Shown here one piece after another: positions 34,336-48,200 of a stretch of DNA of 64,000 bases. Position 1 is the stretch's first letter. Each line of letters begins with the position of its first letter. This DNA is from Chimonanthus salicifolius (taxonomy: Eukaryota > Streptophyta > Magnoliopsida > Laurales > Calycanthaceae). A program made the translations under genes and the position numbers. Location: assembly GCA_013350335.1 (NCBI GenBank), contig CM023536.1:6158207-6222206 (forward strand), read 5' to 3'. The notes under the pieces are model-generated. The model saw only the letters and a program-made list of their open reading frames with translations, had not been told where the DNA came from and made no database searches.

Positions 34336-37300
34336 CAATTTATAACTATTTTTAAAATATTAATGCCAAATGCATTACTTTTTCAACTCACTGTCAACTA
34401 AATAATGCAATACATATACTATAAAAAATGCATCAAATGTAAAAGCAAAACTACATAATAACCCACATGGGTGTAGCTCAACTGGTTGACTCCCGCCTCA
34501 AGAGGCGAGAGGTTGCAGGTTCGAGCCCCTCATGGCCTAACCTTGGTGTGCCCTAGGGGTAGTGGGCTTACTTGTAGGAATTTTACGCTGTGTATCCCGC
34601 GGTTTCCCACACGTAAATTCAAAAAAAAAAACTACATAATATAAGAAGCTAATAACAAAAAGCTTAGTATATAAAACGAAATAATAATAAGTCAAGATCA
34701 TACCATTTCAATGATCATACCATATAAAGAAAACCAAAAAAAAAAAAAAAACAGAAAAGGTGCACTTCTATATAAAATGGAAAGTATGTCACACTAGTTA
34801 CATTTTAACACCTAATAGGGGAGAGAGGGAGGGGGGAATGAAAAAGACATACTTTTATACAAGGTGCAAAGCACACCTAGGTGGCGCACCTTAGGTGCAA
34901 ACCCTCCTTCTAGTGCCTTAGGCATACCTAGGATGTGCCTTTGACTATGAATCAGATAGAAGAATTGAAGACTCATGTCTTGGGCATTTAAAGTTTTAAA
35001 CATATGGGAATAGTTGGTGGTACTTGAACATGCATGATATTTCAATGAATGATCAGAAAAATAAATAAAAGCTTCCCTCTTTTAGAAAGATTTACATGCC
35101 TGCAAATACCATCTTAACACATCAAAACAAAAACTGGTTTGCATTGGCTCTTTCCACCAGTTAAACAGATGGAGAAATGGGAGCTTCCATGTTCCTCATT
35201 TTTTTCTGATGGCATTGCGAGATCATGGAATTAAAAATTGAAACTCAATTGTAATTTGGAAAGAAAATCATTCTATTTTTGCAGAAGAGTACAATTTTAT
35301 AAATGACACTGAATGTTTAAGGTGGACATATGTTATGGTCCACAGTAGATAGTCATTTAATATTGGTGGCAGTCACTCAATTTTCAGTAAGGACGGCAAC
35401 TTCAACACTGTTTCTTGATGATTTTTGGTCAATCCATCTCTTGGTATCGTACCAATAGGTACCTGATTTTCTTACTTTTTTTTCCATAAAAGATGTAATT
35501 CTTTAACTATATTTATTTTTTAATTACAAGGTCATCCAAAGTCTGGAAAGCTGGTAAACAGAAAATTTTCACTTGAGAAAACTGGCAGAAAAGAATAATA
35601 AAAGACTACCAAAGTCAAGTAAAGTCCATGAGTTCGGTTTTGTATCTCCAGTTGCAACTCTCCTAAACTGCTTCTCAGCTATATCTCTTATCTTTGACCT
35701 GCATCAAGTAAAATTCAATTATTCCCAAGTCCCACGTACAGTTCATGCCACTCAACACCTTTTTCCACTGGGGCTATGAATGGGCTTGATTCTGGATTTT
35801 GAATTAAAACAAACAAGCCTTTGGATCAGGTAAGGTGACAAGGGATATGATCCTTGGAGTTAACCTTCTATAAAGAAGAAAACAATGACTCAGCTATAAA
35901 ATTCTCCTAACAACTAGACCTACTTAAATAAGGATTTATTTATATATTTCAAAAAAAAAAAGGACTTGTTGATTGGTACTAAAATAAGGACTTTAAGTTA
36001 GATTAGTATCTAACTTGATTTGCAACAGTGGAAAAGAAAATACCAACTAGGATGGTATGTACCAGAAGAAACCTAGCAAAGAGCTCCACATTTTCCATGT
36101 GGACCATGGATTGTCCGCAAGTCTCCTTAATTGCATCACTACCCCTATTAAGACTTAAGGTTTTCCCATTGCAGGTCCAGTCCATTGACAATACTAGGGG
36201 TGAAGTTTCTGGCCTAGGCTGCCAACAAAGTTGGTAATTCTGGGTAACGGGATCCATTTGGTTAACTGCCTAAGTTTTGGTTGGGTCAGTGCATGCTGAT
36301 CTTATGGCAACTCAAACCAACCCAATACTCGACCTGAAAAACCAAACTTGTACTTCCAAGTTTGGTTGGCATTTCCAACCAGTTTTCAGTTGACCTGTTA
36401 TTCTTAATGGAGACTGAACCTGACCCAATGTCACACGTAGATATCACTCCTTTAGCCAAGTAGCAGAGAGATGTATATAATGCCTGATTAGATGAGGATC
36501 ATCAAAAGATGAAAGAACTAAATATTGCCAGAAAATGGAAAAATATGAAGCTAGAAAAAATAAATCGTGATGTTCAACTTTTTACTTGGATTGGAAAATA
36601 AGGGGAAGCTAAAGAACATACCCAATAGCATCAATTTGAGGGCGAGAAAAAGCAGTTGCAATGATAAAAAAACGAGTCCAATATACCAGAGGCTTCACAA
36701 AAAGTACTTGGATATCTGCAGCCTTCACCTCACTTGCAACCTTGGCGACAGCAACAGCAACTAAACCGATGCCATTAAACAGTTACTCTCATGCATTACG
36801 AGGTACCAAGGAAAATAAATCGATATACAAGTTCATAACAGAATAAAATGAGAAAAATAACTCAATATCCATGATAAATACAGACATAACTTCTCAAATT
36901 ACAGAACCAAAGAGTTCACAGGAGAAATACGACAGTCAATTAAAGGGCTGTGTTCCATAAACAGTTGGTAAGCACTTCTATACATAGGGGTGGGCTCAGG
37001 CTGGGGTTAAGTTGTAACAAGCCTGAGCCCGATTATCAAGTGAAAAGCCCAAGCACAGTTACCAATGAAATGACAAGCCCGGCCCGAGCCCAAAAGGAAG
37101 TAATTTTGTATGAAATATTTAGCTAAAAAATTGTGTTTTCTATGAAGTATGAGTTTTAATTGTTATCTAATTATTAAATTATAAAATAACCATTAAGTGA
37201 AGTATATATTAGATAATAAGTTTAAATCATGTATGAATTTTTCTATTTTTTATTTTTGGTAGAATAGTGAAAATCCAAATGGACGGATTGAAAGACAACT

Positions 37301-40300
37301 AAATGTCTTAAATGTATAACAAATTTCATCCCAAAACTCAAATTCAAGCTACATGATTTATTGGTCATAATCAGTAGGCGTCCTTAGAAAAAAATGGTGC
37401 TTCTTGATTTTTTTTTTTTTGAATGGCTGCTGGGATCAAGTGGCTTTCATCTAAATTATTGGATGAAATTTATTCTACATGTAGGTAATTAAGTGAGTTT
37501 TCAATTCAACCACTTAGATTTTTCATAGCTCTAAAAAAAGTTTATAAAAAAAGGAAAAAATGAACCAAGTGTGATGTGCAACCTCATATATAGTTTTTTA
37601 TATGTATACATTATTGGGCCAAGTTCGGGCTTCCAGACCAGCACATACATAAGCCTGAGCCTGTCCCAATTAATAATTGGGCTTTAGTTTTTGTCCAAGG
37701 TTGGCCTATTATAAATTAGGCTGAAAGTTTTTGCTCAAGCCCACCTTTTCTTGGGCCATATTCCCATCTCTATCTATACATGTTAAGGGTTAAGGGACCC
37801 TCCATCATCATCATCAATTCATCATGAAAGACATTACTTAATTTATTTGGGGTTTGCTTTTGCAATCTACTTTTCTTCCATCAACTCAATAAAAAGCATG
37901 TTGTCCATTATGGTAGAATCTAAAAGCCCAAATTTTGCCACTTCAATGCAAAATCTTTATTGATTCCTCCTCCTTCTAGTTCCTTGTACCCATTTGATTT
38001 TTTGTACTAGGGCTGTTTTTGGTCCTACATGTATATGCCGAACCATCTTAAATCAAGTTCGTTGATCTTCTCTTCTATTGGGGCAACCTTTAGGTTTCAC
38101 TAATTACTTGTTGGTTCTTTCTTTAGTGTTACTCCATATATGTCCATGTTAAGAAAAGTCATCTCAATTGCATGTACATTATATTCTTGTTGTTTCTCAA
38201 TCACATGACATTCAGTTGCATATAACATCAAAGTTTTAATTGTGGAGAAACGTTCCTTTGCCTGACATGGTGCTTGTCAATCACAAGATACTCCACTACC
38301 TTGCCCCCACTTTGTCCACCTTGTAATTCTATTTTAAATATCCAAATCAACCCCCTCCCTTTCCCAGGTTGTTGTTAGTTAGAATATGATACTTAAAAAG
38401 ATCTATCAGTTGAGCAAAACTGCTGTTGATAACCAAATTTGTAGGGTTCATTTTATCCTGATGAGAGTGATATTTTTATTATACACATTGCTCTCCACTG
38501 AGATTTTGTGCTCATTTTGCTCATCCAAAAGTAGAAGCAGAAGTTGATATAGGATATTAATGTCAACCCTTGAATTCTGTAGCTCAGAGTTTTCATATTC
38601 CATCTCATGTCTCCATCCCTTTATAAATGTCTACCAGTTTCAACATTTAAGAGAGAAATTTCTGCTCCTAACAATGGAGGCCATTCATTCAAGTTACAAA
38701 ATTCTCTATCTTGCCATGGTTTTCCATGTTTACAAAGCACATCAGTGTGTTTGATCTTCAAAGTGCCAAACTTTGTTCCATAACCAGATTATGTAGGGTT
38801 CACCTAAATAGAGATTGCATAATCCTACATCATTTGTCAGATTCATTTAAAAGAAGGTATAAATCTGTTCTACGACATTGTTATTGTTATACAGTCCTGA
38901 ATTCCATAAATATGACACACTAGATTCGCTGTGAACTCTAGATCTATCACTTTACTGCATAGAGAGACAAATGAATAAACTAGTTAAATAGTATCATATA
39001 ATAGACATACCAACATATATTAAAAGACCTTGCTATTTTCTTTTCCATTTTATGGTATTATCTGTTCACATCAAAATGATTCAAAATACATGTTCTACCA
39101 TCTAATAGACAGATATATTAGCATGTTGGTCCTTTCAGTGTCACCATATTTGATGCGTCTGATGTCTTTGTCAAAATTTGTTCACAAGTTTTATAGCACA
39201 TAATTTAGAGACAGAAAAAAACCATAGCTTTTAATATGTACAACAAGCTATTCTGGTTTAATTTCATGTCAAGATAAGTATCTCTCTATCTTTTTTTTTT
39301 TTGAGTAGCATAGCTTTTAACATCCAATGAATGCTACTCAAAAAAGAAAGAAAGAACGAATGCATTTTTTTTTTTTTAAATGTACACTTCATTTTTTGAT
39401 ATTCATGATTCATTATATAACAACAGCATTTTTTACATAGTAACACCACTTGAATCCATGACCTTCTATAGTTGCAACAACAAACACTTTCAAACTACGC
39501 TACAAGTACTTGTCATACTGTTTGAATTGTTTTAATTTCCTAAATAGATGTATTTAATTTTTATACCACAACCCTGAAATTAACAACTAGAAATGAAACA
39601 AAATACAGTATTATCAAACATTTACATAAATACTCTACTAAGAATGAGCTTGGCTTACAAGACAGGCTTTCAGCATCATCATCCGCCTCTGCACTGGGTG
39701 GCTTCTGATCATTTCTTCTAAACACAACCTCTCCGTACTTTTCAAATAAATCATCAAACATTTCATCTGTATCTTCACTCACATTCTGCAACAAGCAATA
39801 CTTGAACCATCTCACAAGTTGCATAATAATGGAGAACCATTGACAATTTAGCCATTAATAATTTAACATGCAAGCATGATGAAGGCATAGAAAGTTTAAC
39901 CATTAACAGTCTAAGACAAAGCAGTGGACTATTCTTGATTTAAATCATGTATTAAGCTGTTCCTAGTCACATGTTTGTCATGCTATTTTGGTATAAAACT
40001 TAAAGAGTCGTCAATGCAAGCATAGAAATCAAAGGAAATTGGTGTTGATTGGCGGGGGATAGGTGGAATGCTTTGCTCCATGCTTATAAGTGCAGATACG
40101 GAAACATGAAATTTTCATGATAACAAACAGCAAAACAGGAAATTTCATGGAAAGTGAGTCCAAGTAATCAAACATCATATACATGTGTTTCCAAAAAGCC
40201 CACATTCCTGTTTCTGTTGATTTCTCTGTAAAGTACATCCATATAGCAGAATGGAAACTAATTTCTTGAAAAATAACAATTTTTAGCTTGAAATAATAAC

Positions 40301-41045
40301 GGATTTAAGTATTTTGGTTAAAAATGGTTATTTTACTGGGAAGTACTTCCGTTCCATGCACAGGGACCTGATTGGTTGCACAGAAAGGAAAGTACACTTT
40401 CTTGTAAAATATTTATTTTTAGCTAAATGGTTCTTTTTTTAAGGAAATTCCCTAAAAGTTTGGATGCATGAACAGAAGAGTACTTCCCCGAACAGTTCCT
40501 TTCTTTTGGGTTGAAACTAAAATGGTCAGAAAATGGTTCTTTTCTATTTAAAACGAAAATTTTCTAGGGAAGCACTTCCCGTGCATCGAAAATGTATTTT
40601 CATGCAAAATTGGTGAAACCCATTTCTACTTCTAGCTAAAAATGGTCATTTTCAGGAAAAATAACTTCTCTTTCTATGCATGGAAAAAGAGCCTAAGGAT
40701 TACCAAGCATTAGTTCCGATGCAAGGAAAAGATAGCCAACCTGAAACCATTATTTTTAGTTTAAAATTATCAATTTCCAGGAAAGAGTCTTTAGCAAAGA
40801 AAGGAAGAAAAGGGGACCTGCATTCTGATATGGGCATGTCGAGAAGTCCTAGTTACTCTTCTCCTTACTGATTTCCATCCCAAAAATGGATGATGTGAGC
40901 TTGCTTTCACCGTAGCGTGTTTGGGGCAAGCCAACAGTTGAGTGTGAAGCGGAAAGACGCTGTCAAGGAAGGAAATGGAAGACGAACAGGTGAATAGCAG
41001 CCATGGGTGCCCCCCTCGATTTTCTTCCGTGCAACCTCTTCTCAC
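33863..41045 (-). CDS. Iojap/RsfS-family chloroplast protein (ribosome silencing factor)
   Basis: RsfS/Iojap proteins bind the large ribosomal subunit at L14 and block subunit joining; plant Iojap homologues act in chloroplasts. Minus-strand exons: 41045(?)-40818, 39785-39659, 36760-36622, 35698-35610 and 33972-33863. Exons 2-5 join in phase (465 nt, 154 aa plus stop). Landmarks in order: DTDEMFDDLFEKYGEVVF, ASEVKAADIQVLFVKPLVYW, TRFFIIATAFSRPQIDAIG, PNSWTLLDFGDVVVHIFLP, EYYNLEEFYGNATPIELPF. Exon 1 encodes a basic, Ser/Arg-rich transit-like segment ending HIRMQ, spliced at CAG|gtcccc, but it has no ATG in that frame: it opens at GTG (41045), below an upstream TAA. An ATG at 41004 in another frame hits TGA after 13 codons. 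Either a frameshift separates start and body, or an unseen 5' exon uses the good acceptor at 40960. Otherwise typical of the family. Confidence 0.88.
34280..34332. repeat. (AT)n microsatellite in an Iojap intron
   Basis: About 53 bp of uninterrupted TA repeats in the last Iojap intron. Confidence 0.95.
34461..34630 (+). mobile_element. Full-length SINE family A with target duplication
   Basis: Box A tagctcaactgg (34474-34485), box B gttcgagcccct (34519-34530), body and poly-A as at 3641. actacataata lies on both sides (ending 34460, and from 34631). It sits in sense-opposite orientation in the last Iojap intron. Confidence 0.88.
36985..37772. mobile_element. Non-autonomous hAT-like element, 788 bp, with perfect target duplication
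   Basis: Starts TAGGGGTGGGCTCAGGC and ends CCCATCTCTA (inverted TAGAGATGGG). tctataca flanks both sides (36977-36984 and 37773-37780). The sub-terminal regions are rich in gcccgagccc-type motifs. No transposase frame is visible. It lies in an Iojap intron. Confidence 0.85.
37850..38245 (-). pseudogene. RTE-type LINE reverse transcriptase C-terminal relic
   Basis: The minus strand shows YATECHVIEKQQ and, after a break, APIEEKINELDLRWFG. These correspond to the conserved YGTECW and API-K-RE-RLRWFGH region at the end of plant RTE-clade LINE proteins. Stops and frameshifts make it a relic. It sits in an Iojap intron in the same orientation as the gene. Confidence 0.55.
40250..40700. repeat. Repeated acttcc/ggaagt segments, probably MITE-derived
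   Basis: Blocks such as gggaagtacttccgttccatgca, aaaatggttctttt and gggaagcacttcccgtgcat recur about every 90-150 bp in both senses within Iojap intron 1. They look like nested or tandem ends of a small DNA element. No boundaries could be fixed. Confidence 0.4.
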
Positions 41046-41099
41046 TATTCTACCTTATCTACTTTCTGCATCCGAAAAAAGAAAATCAAATGACGATGG

Positions 41100-43760
41100 C
41101 GAACTCACCAATGTGAAGCGAGTCACGACTCAATTTTAATAACAGCCATAAGTGTGGTTATTTGGGCACCCATCTTCCCACGGAATTTCGTTTAACTCGA
41201 TTCAAATTTTACTGGATTGCCAATTTTGGCCTTCAAAACTGACTCGCTGAATCCTTCGAATTGGCTTGTCGAATCATTGGCTGGATCACTGACTTTTGCA
41301 TTGTGATATAATTTGATTTACTAACCGGACCACTGACCGACTCATTGGTCGACTCACTGAAATTTATCTAAATGAGACTATTTTGCACATAAAACAGCAA
41401 ATTGGATAACTGACTTACTCACTGATCGAATCACTGAATTTTTTTTAAATACTTTCGTACGACCGTGAAAAGATAAAATGAACAATACCTAAAATCTGTG
41501 CCGGATTACACAAAATTCCCAAGAGAATTGCTACCCTTAATTAGATGCAATGGTAACATTGTTACTCCGCAGGTCTTAGAAATTGGACAGTGATGATTTG
41601 TTAGCATTTTTTTTAATATGTAACCTACTAAATTACTTTAATTAGATTAATTTGATTATATTTTTAAAGTTCTTAAAAATTTAAATAATTTAAATATTTT
41701 AAAATATTTAAATTTTACTACCTTTAAAAATATAACTTGATGCTTTTTAACCCACTCATTGATCTAAGTAAATAAAGTAAATATTTAATAAGAAGCTCTA
41801 TTTTAACTATATATCTGTTTTATTTAGTTTAAATCAAGAGATATAAATGCTCAATAGCACTATTTTTTTTTTTAATTCTTATGTACAAATATCAATTTTT
41901 TTTTTTTTAATTTTGTACATGGGTTTTATGCGGACAATGGGGTGTTTTTTATTAACACCCAACACCAAACTTATAAAAAAAAATAAAAAATCAGTAATTT
42001 TCAATTTTAACCTTCTACAATAACTTTGCTATGTAATTACAAAATCGCCATTCCATCTTATTATGGAAGGATAAAATCTAATACACTCTTAATTTCTCAT
42101 TTCCTTATATTTTTGGTGCTCTGTATTATAAAATTTACTAGTGTCTGAATTAAAATCCTCTATATATGGTCGTTAGGCTTTATATCATTACTAAATGTGC
42201 GTAATTTAAACAAAACTCGTAACTTAGCTCAGTAACGTTAGGAGGATGAATGGTGTAATTCACACATAAATGGATTCATTTAAGTGAATGGTTTTCATAT
42301 GAGGATTTATTTTCGCCGAGAATACATAATAATTCTTATTGAAATTATGAATTATATATTGAAATTAACCAAATAAATATAAATATTAATTGGAGTGGTG
42401 TAGCATAAATGGGCCAAACAAAAATCTTCAGAAAAAGAAGGGTCCATTGCAAAGATCTTTAATTGAGTATAGGTCCTAAATAAAATTATCTTGTTTTAAT
42501 TATAAAACCCAAAAATTTAAGCTATTTCTATTTTCCTGATTTCAATTTTTTTATTTAATAAACTTTTGCATCTTATGTAGAATCAATTTTGCTCCATATG
42601 ATTGGTTCTCATGCACTTCTCGTCCATGAATATGATATATTAAAAAATCACATCAATCTAATCATGGACTTGACACTTTTAATACTTCTTAAATGTTAAT
42701 ATTTTAAATTATTTCTAAATCTCATAATCTCAATGAATTTAAATTATTTTGAATATCTGAAATTCTTATATACTTTTTTCTTTTATTAGTTTCAGATATC
42801 TGAGCACATGAAGTCAACTATGGGTGAACCCTCGACTCCCTTCACACCTTATCCCATGAATTAGATCTCTACCCAATTTGAATCTATTACGAGTTATGAG
42901 CCTCACATGCCCACTTGTACAATGCCGTGCATGCACGACATCGCATGAATGAACTGCTCATTAGACTGAGCTGGGCTTTGTTATTTTTATCTTTATTACC
43001 ATTTCTACTTTTATTTTTGTTTGTAATTTTGGGAGTTTCTTCCCCTCTTTGAATGAATCACTAACCCATCATTTAGAAAAAAATAAAAAAATTAAATTTG
43101 GTCCAAAAAAGTAGTATCTAAGTTAAGTGATCCCATAATATCTTTAATCTTTTCATAACAGCAGCCATGCACCTCACCTTTGTATAGAATCCACTTTATC
43201 TATAGTAATTGGTTCAATAGAGAGATTAAAAATTAATTTAATTAGATGAAGCAAGTCATATTTTTAAAAGCACAGTTTACTTTGAATTTTGTGGTATTGT
43301 TAATATGTAGATTAAATTATTCAAATAAAGTAATTTTGATAGTCTAAGGTTGAACATGAACTTTTTCCAAAAGGCCCCTGATCATGACCGATGATGAACC
43401 TCAAGTAGCATTGCGCCTTGTATTACCTTGTACGCTAAGGTGAAGGGAATCATCTCCAGAAATAAAAAAATAATAATATACAAGCTCATTCCTTCATTAA
43501 AAGGAAAAATTTAAACCAAGAAAGATAGTGCACATCACATAATATAATAATATACTTTTTTAAGACCAAGCTATCCAAGCATCTCACCTGAATTTTGCAA
43601 ACGTCCCACCTGACTAATCCTTGAGGTATGTGTAAACTTTTCTATTTGCACACGCCAAGTATAAACTATCATAATAAGATACGTTTAGAATGACAAAGCC
43701 TATCATCTAGCTTATTAGGCTTATCATTTGGGCTTTTTTGGAAGAGTCACTTATAGTCAA
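41100..43760. other. Intergenic, no gene seen
   Basis: AT-rich spacer upstream of the Iojap gene and downstream of ABCA1. A repeat of actgac/tcact motifs occurs at 41220-41440. No coding evidence on either strand. Confidence 0.4.
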
Positions 43761-43764
43761 GCTT

Positions 43765-43922
43765 TTTGGCCTAACCAATAAATTAGTATAGTTTCGAGTT
43801 CGATTCCCACTCCACTCCAAATAGCCATTCCCTGTGAATTTACTGAGTGTGTGATCAGTATAGTATGCCCCGAAGATTGGTCAGTACTCTGAATGACTTG
43901 GACACCTTAGTCATAGAAAGAT
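43765..43922 (+). mobile_element. SINE family B copy
   Basis: Box B gttcgattcccac (near 43800), a diverged body, and the family end ggacaccttagtcat plus a short A-rich tail. Confidence 0.6.
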
Positions 43923-44140
43923 AAACATCAGTAGAGTCCGAAACTAGAAAGTATTTCACTTCATGTGGCAAATGGATTGATGCCCATCCATTCCACAGTC
44001 ATGGCTTGTTGTGATCATGTGGGTGGTACACTGCTCTTGGCTCCTAGGCCTTGTCTCAGAATAAACCAATTTGCAAAGCATATTGAAGTGTATGCTGACA
44101 TCTCAGGTTTTCTCATTGAAAAGTGTTTGAAATTCTACCC

Positions 44141-44144
<4 letters not shown>

Positions 44145-44224
<80 letters not shown>
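44145..44224. repeat. (AT)n microsatellite
   Basis: About 80 bp of uninterrupted TA repeats, directly abutting the tail of the minus-strand SINE C copy. It may have grown from that tail. Confidence 0.95.
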
Positions 44225-44229
<5 letters not shown>

Positions 44230-44385
44230 TCAATAATTTTATCATATTGAAGATAAGACTAATTTCACAGATACACGAAATCACATGCAACCGTCATAGA
44301 TCAAGTAAGTTCCGAAAGAGTAAAACCTAAGACTTTTAGTCTAATTCTAAAAGTTTAAACTAGTTGAACTACTTGTGTGGGTTCA
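44225..44385 (-). mobile_element. SINE family C, near full length, minus strand
   Basis: On the minus strand, a box-A-like tagttcaactagttt near the 5' end is followed by the body seen at 30933 and 49848 (gcatgtgatttcgtgtatct, gtgaaattagtctta). The tRNA-like head is diverged. Confidence 0.5.
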
Positions 44386-45298
44386 ATTGCAATTAAAAAC
44401 TTGAAATTTATATAATATTAATTAGGTTAAGAGTTCTAGTAACTGAATTTGAAATATGAAGATCAAGTTATCAATTCTTATAACTCAACTTTGAATTTCA
44501 TGACTCCTGGCATTGGAATAGGGTCCAATCACCCCACCAAATCAAAGAGATGGCGGTTGAATCACCAATTAAAAAGAAGTGAGCCCTATTAAGCATCTAT
44601 AGTCCTATACTCATCTAATCTAAAATAAGGAAAATAGATAGGTAAATCAAATGACTAAAATATTTAAATAAGACTTGTTTATTATAATTGGTACATTCAC
44701 GACCTTGTGTATAGTTTGGTAGCTTAAGGAACCCATCTAGTAACACATGTTCCCAAATTCAAAATTAAATCATGAATTGTCGTGACTCAAAAATACAATA
44801 TTAAAAAATGAAAAACTCTACAACAATTCTAGGACAAAATTGAAGAAATATGACATTTCAACTTTAAGGCTTGGATCACCTTTTGGGTTCTGTCTTCTAT
44901 AAGATTAAATGTTTTGATGTCTACATGTTCATACAGACATTTCCACCAAATTCCTTGCAGCCAAAGCCCCCATAAATCTTGTAATTCAGTTCATCTTGCA
45001 GGCTTAGACTCAATCAATGGCTAGATGCTTGGACAGAGCTGAGATTTCACCCATCACCATCCATGTGGTGCCCCTCAAGGCCAAAGCAAAGCAAATCACA
45101 TGAAAAGGAACCACTATTATGTTACTAAAGTGGGGTTGTTCCCTATTTACAAGGATTACAAAATTGCATTTGATGCTTGGGTTTTTCCTATTTATACAGA
45201 AATATTTGTTTCCAGAGAAGAACAATACCTACTCAATTGAGGGGGAAAAATCATGTAGAGAGGCATTGACTCTGATCTCCACCGAATATGCATTCGAC

Positions 45299-48200
45299 TT
45301 ATGGATTTGCTGCAAAATGATTAAAGATGGTCTCCAATGTTGATTGACTGATGCTGTATTCTTCTACTCCTAACTTTCTCCTGAAGAATACGTTAAAAAA
45401 TAACAATGCAAATTAGAATGAGAGAACCAGATATGAATTTCAGACAGGTACCATCAATGTGTGTTATTTACCTGTTTCGCTCCAGGTGGCCAAATATGTC
45501 AGCGAGTGAGGAGTCTTCTCCATACGGCAACTGAAACAAAATCCAGATAAAGATTTATCATCCAGATCAGAAACACAAGCATATTAATGAGATCAATACC
45601 CAAAGATCCATTTTTGATAATTTCATTAAAACATTATTATTCATGCATCTTTCTTGGCAAAAAAAATGTAATTTGAAAAACATTGCTTCATAATATCAGA
45701 TACAAGGTTCTCATGTGAACTGAAAATGTTTTCCGCTGTTGAGAATTCATAGAGTTGCATTTTATGATAACTAAATGTCAAAATTCGATATATATCATGT
45801 ACATGGCGAGTTACAGGTGATAAGGTCCATAGCTCTGGTAGGGCACCATGTGGACAGACTAGAGCCTGAAAACGGTGGCAGTGACTGCTAATGATTGACT
45901 GCAGTAGTTTTGACATTAAACACGTTACTTCAGCTTAACATGTAGAGACAACCAATGAGATTAGTTAAAATCTCTGGATGTTCGTATTTTTAGTAAGGAC
46001 ATCCCATGTACAGGCCCATCAAACCATGGTTCTCATGCCACAATTCCCAATTTTTGTTTAGCCACCAAATCAGAGCATTCCTTGAAGCGGTTTGTAGTTA
46101 ACAGTTGATACATCTAATGTAGACAGCAAATTACAGTACTTGCAAAACAAAGTAATACCAAATTTCCTCCATGAATTACAATACATTGTGATAAATAAGG
46201 TTACGAAATAAATCGTAATTAAACAACAATGAGATGATATAGAGAACAATGGCACTCCTCCAATATAACTTACAGGACTAGATCAAATAAACAAATAAAA
46301 CAAGGTAAAAACAAATTAAAACAAACATTTCTCCTAACGCTTCAAAAGTTTTCTGAACAAAAAAAAAAAAAGAAAAACACAACCCTGAATATGGACAAGG
46401 GGAATACGGACGTTGACCTTTACCTACTTTAGATGAAAAAGAATGCAGAAAATATGGCAGATTGCATTGTAATATTTCCATAACAACATCATTACCTGAT
46501 ACTTGACGCTCAGTCCATTGCACCCTTGAAATGTTGCTCCAGGGAATGAAGCAGGGATAAATGAATCAATTGTTGAGAACTTCTCTTTCGCCAACCACCA
46601 CTCCGAAAATATTCTCAAGGGAATACCACCTAATAATAAATAATTATTACAAAAGACCATAAGTGAAGAATAAAGAAAATCAAGAGCACCTTAGAACGTG
46701 TCATTTGCACTAGTGTTGCAAAAGTTTAAAATATTGTAATGCTAGAACTATGAATGCACAAGAATACACTGAATGACAGTGACCCAGGAGTTTATAAACA
46801 GATTCCAAGGGGCTTCCCATGATATTTGTGAGTTCCTGACAGTGCTTCATGGGAGGTCAGCCCCATACAGCAAAATACACACAGAAATGAAACAATGTTA
46901 ACATCCTCATGCACAAACTCAGGTAGATGATTTATCATTATGTTCTAGGGATCCAGATATATAGTTCTTAAGTTGTAATGATCTAATTTAACGCATTGGT
47001 GGCCACTGGGAATGACTTAAGGAACAGTGGCATTGGTGGCCATTGGGAATAACTTGTTCATGAGGCAGCAGAGAGAGAGAGAGAGAGCTTCATACATGTA
47101 TTTTGTTATACTTGTCTCACAATGGATCCATTGGTCAAGTTGAAAATACTAAAACAAGTGTGAAGCAGATGCCACCAAAATATGTGCACATGGTCACCCC
47201 CATACACTGCAGATTATAGTGCATGAGGTGATGATGACTGCAAATTCACAATATTGTATATACAGTACGGCACGGTCCAATTAGACCCATGTACCAATCC
47301 ACATATTGGAACATAGTCAAGTAAAATTACATGGTTCTACTATCCATTGAGATTAAGGGTGGCAAAGGCTGACCTAACGTGCCAAACAGCCTCAATTTTC
47401 CCCTCCTACAGGTTATGATCAGAATATCTACTCGTAGGTTACAGATCCAACTAAAATTGAACTTGGATTAGGGTAGTGCTCCACACAGTAGCTCAGGGTT
47501 AGAAAGATCAACATAAAGCAATGTCAATCAATAAATGCTAAGCTGGGTAACAAGTAACAGCCATTGAATACCTGAATCCATGATCTTCTGTGGGTTGGTG
47601 GTATCTATGATCGCTGACCAACCTAACTACAAGATGAGGTATAACTTCCTCCATATAACAAGGGTATACTTGTCATGGTATGGATCTACGGCAATGAGCA
47701 CTGATGCTGTAGGATCAAGCCCCAACCATAAGCTTAGATCTCACACAAATATGTAAAATGCAATGAAAAAGATGCCTGTTCACAACAACGAAGAAGAAAA
47801 ATTGAACCCGCTCAACCCTATCTGTCTTTATTTCATGCGAGTGTACCAGTAGCAATAACTGTCCCCATCTCATTGGTTACATATCATAAAGGAAAAAGAA
47901 TCAACTCCTAAAAGCAACAAATAAAAGCCCTTAACACTAGGACTCTTAAAATAAAGACTGCAAATGTTAGCTTAAGAATATCAAAATAGAAATAAGACTA
48001 GTAGTATAATAGTATTTAATGTAAATAATTTAGAAAGTGACTTATTGGGCTTGTCAAACTACAACAGACCAGAAAAAGGGTCACATCCCAACTTCGATCC
48101 CTGCACATTCTACTTGGCTTTGCATGCATCCTGGCTGGACATAGCAGGTTGGGCCCTGTTTTAGGCTTCACACAAACAAACCCAGCATTATACATAGGAT

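Noticed and set aside
35573..35779. Plus-strand frame of 68 codons
   Set aside because: It is antisense to Iojap exon 4 (35610-35698), which has clear family sequence on the minus strand.
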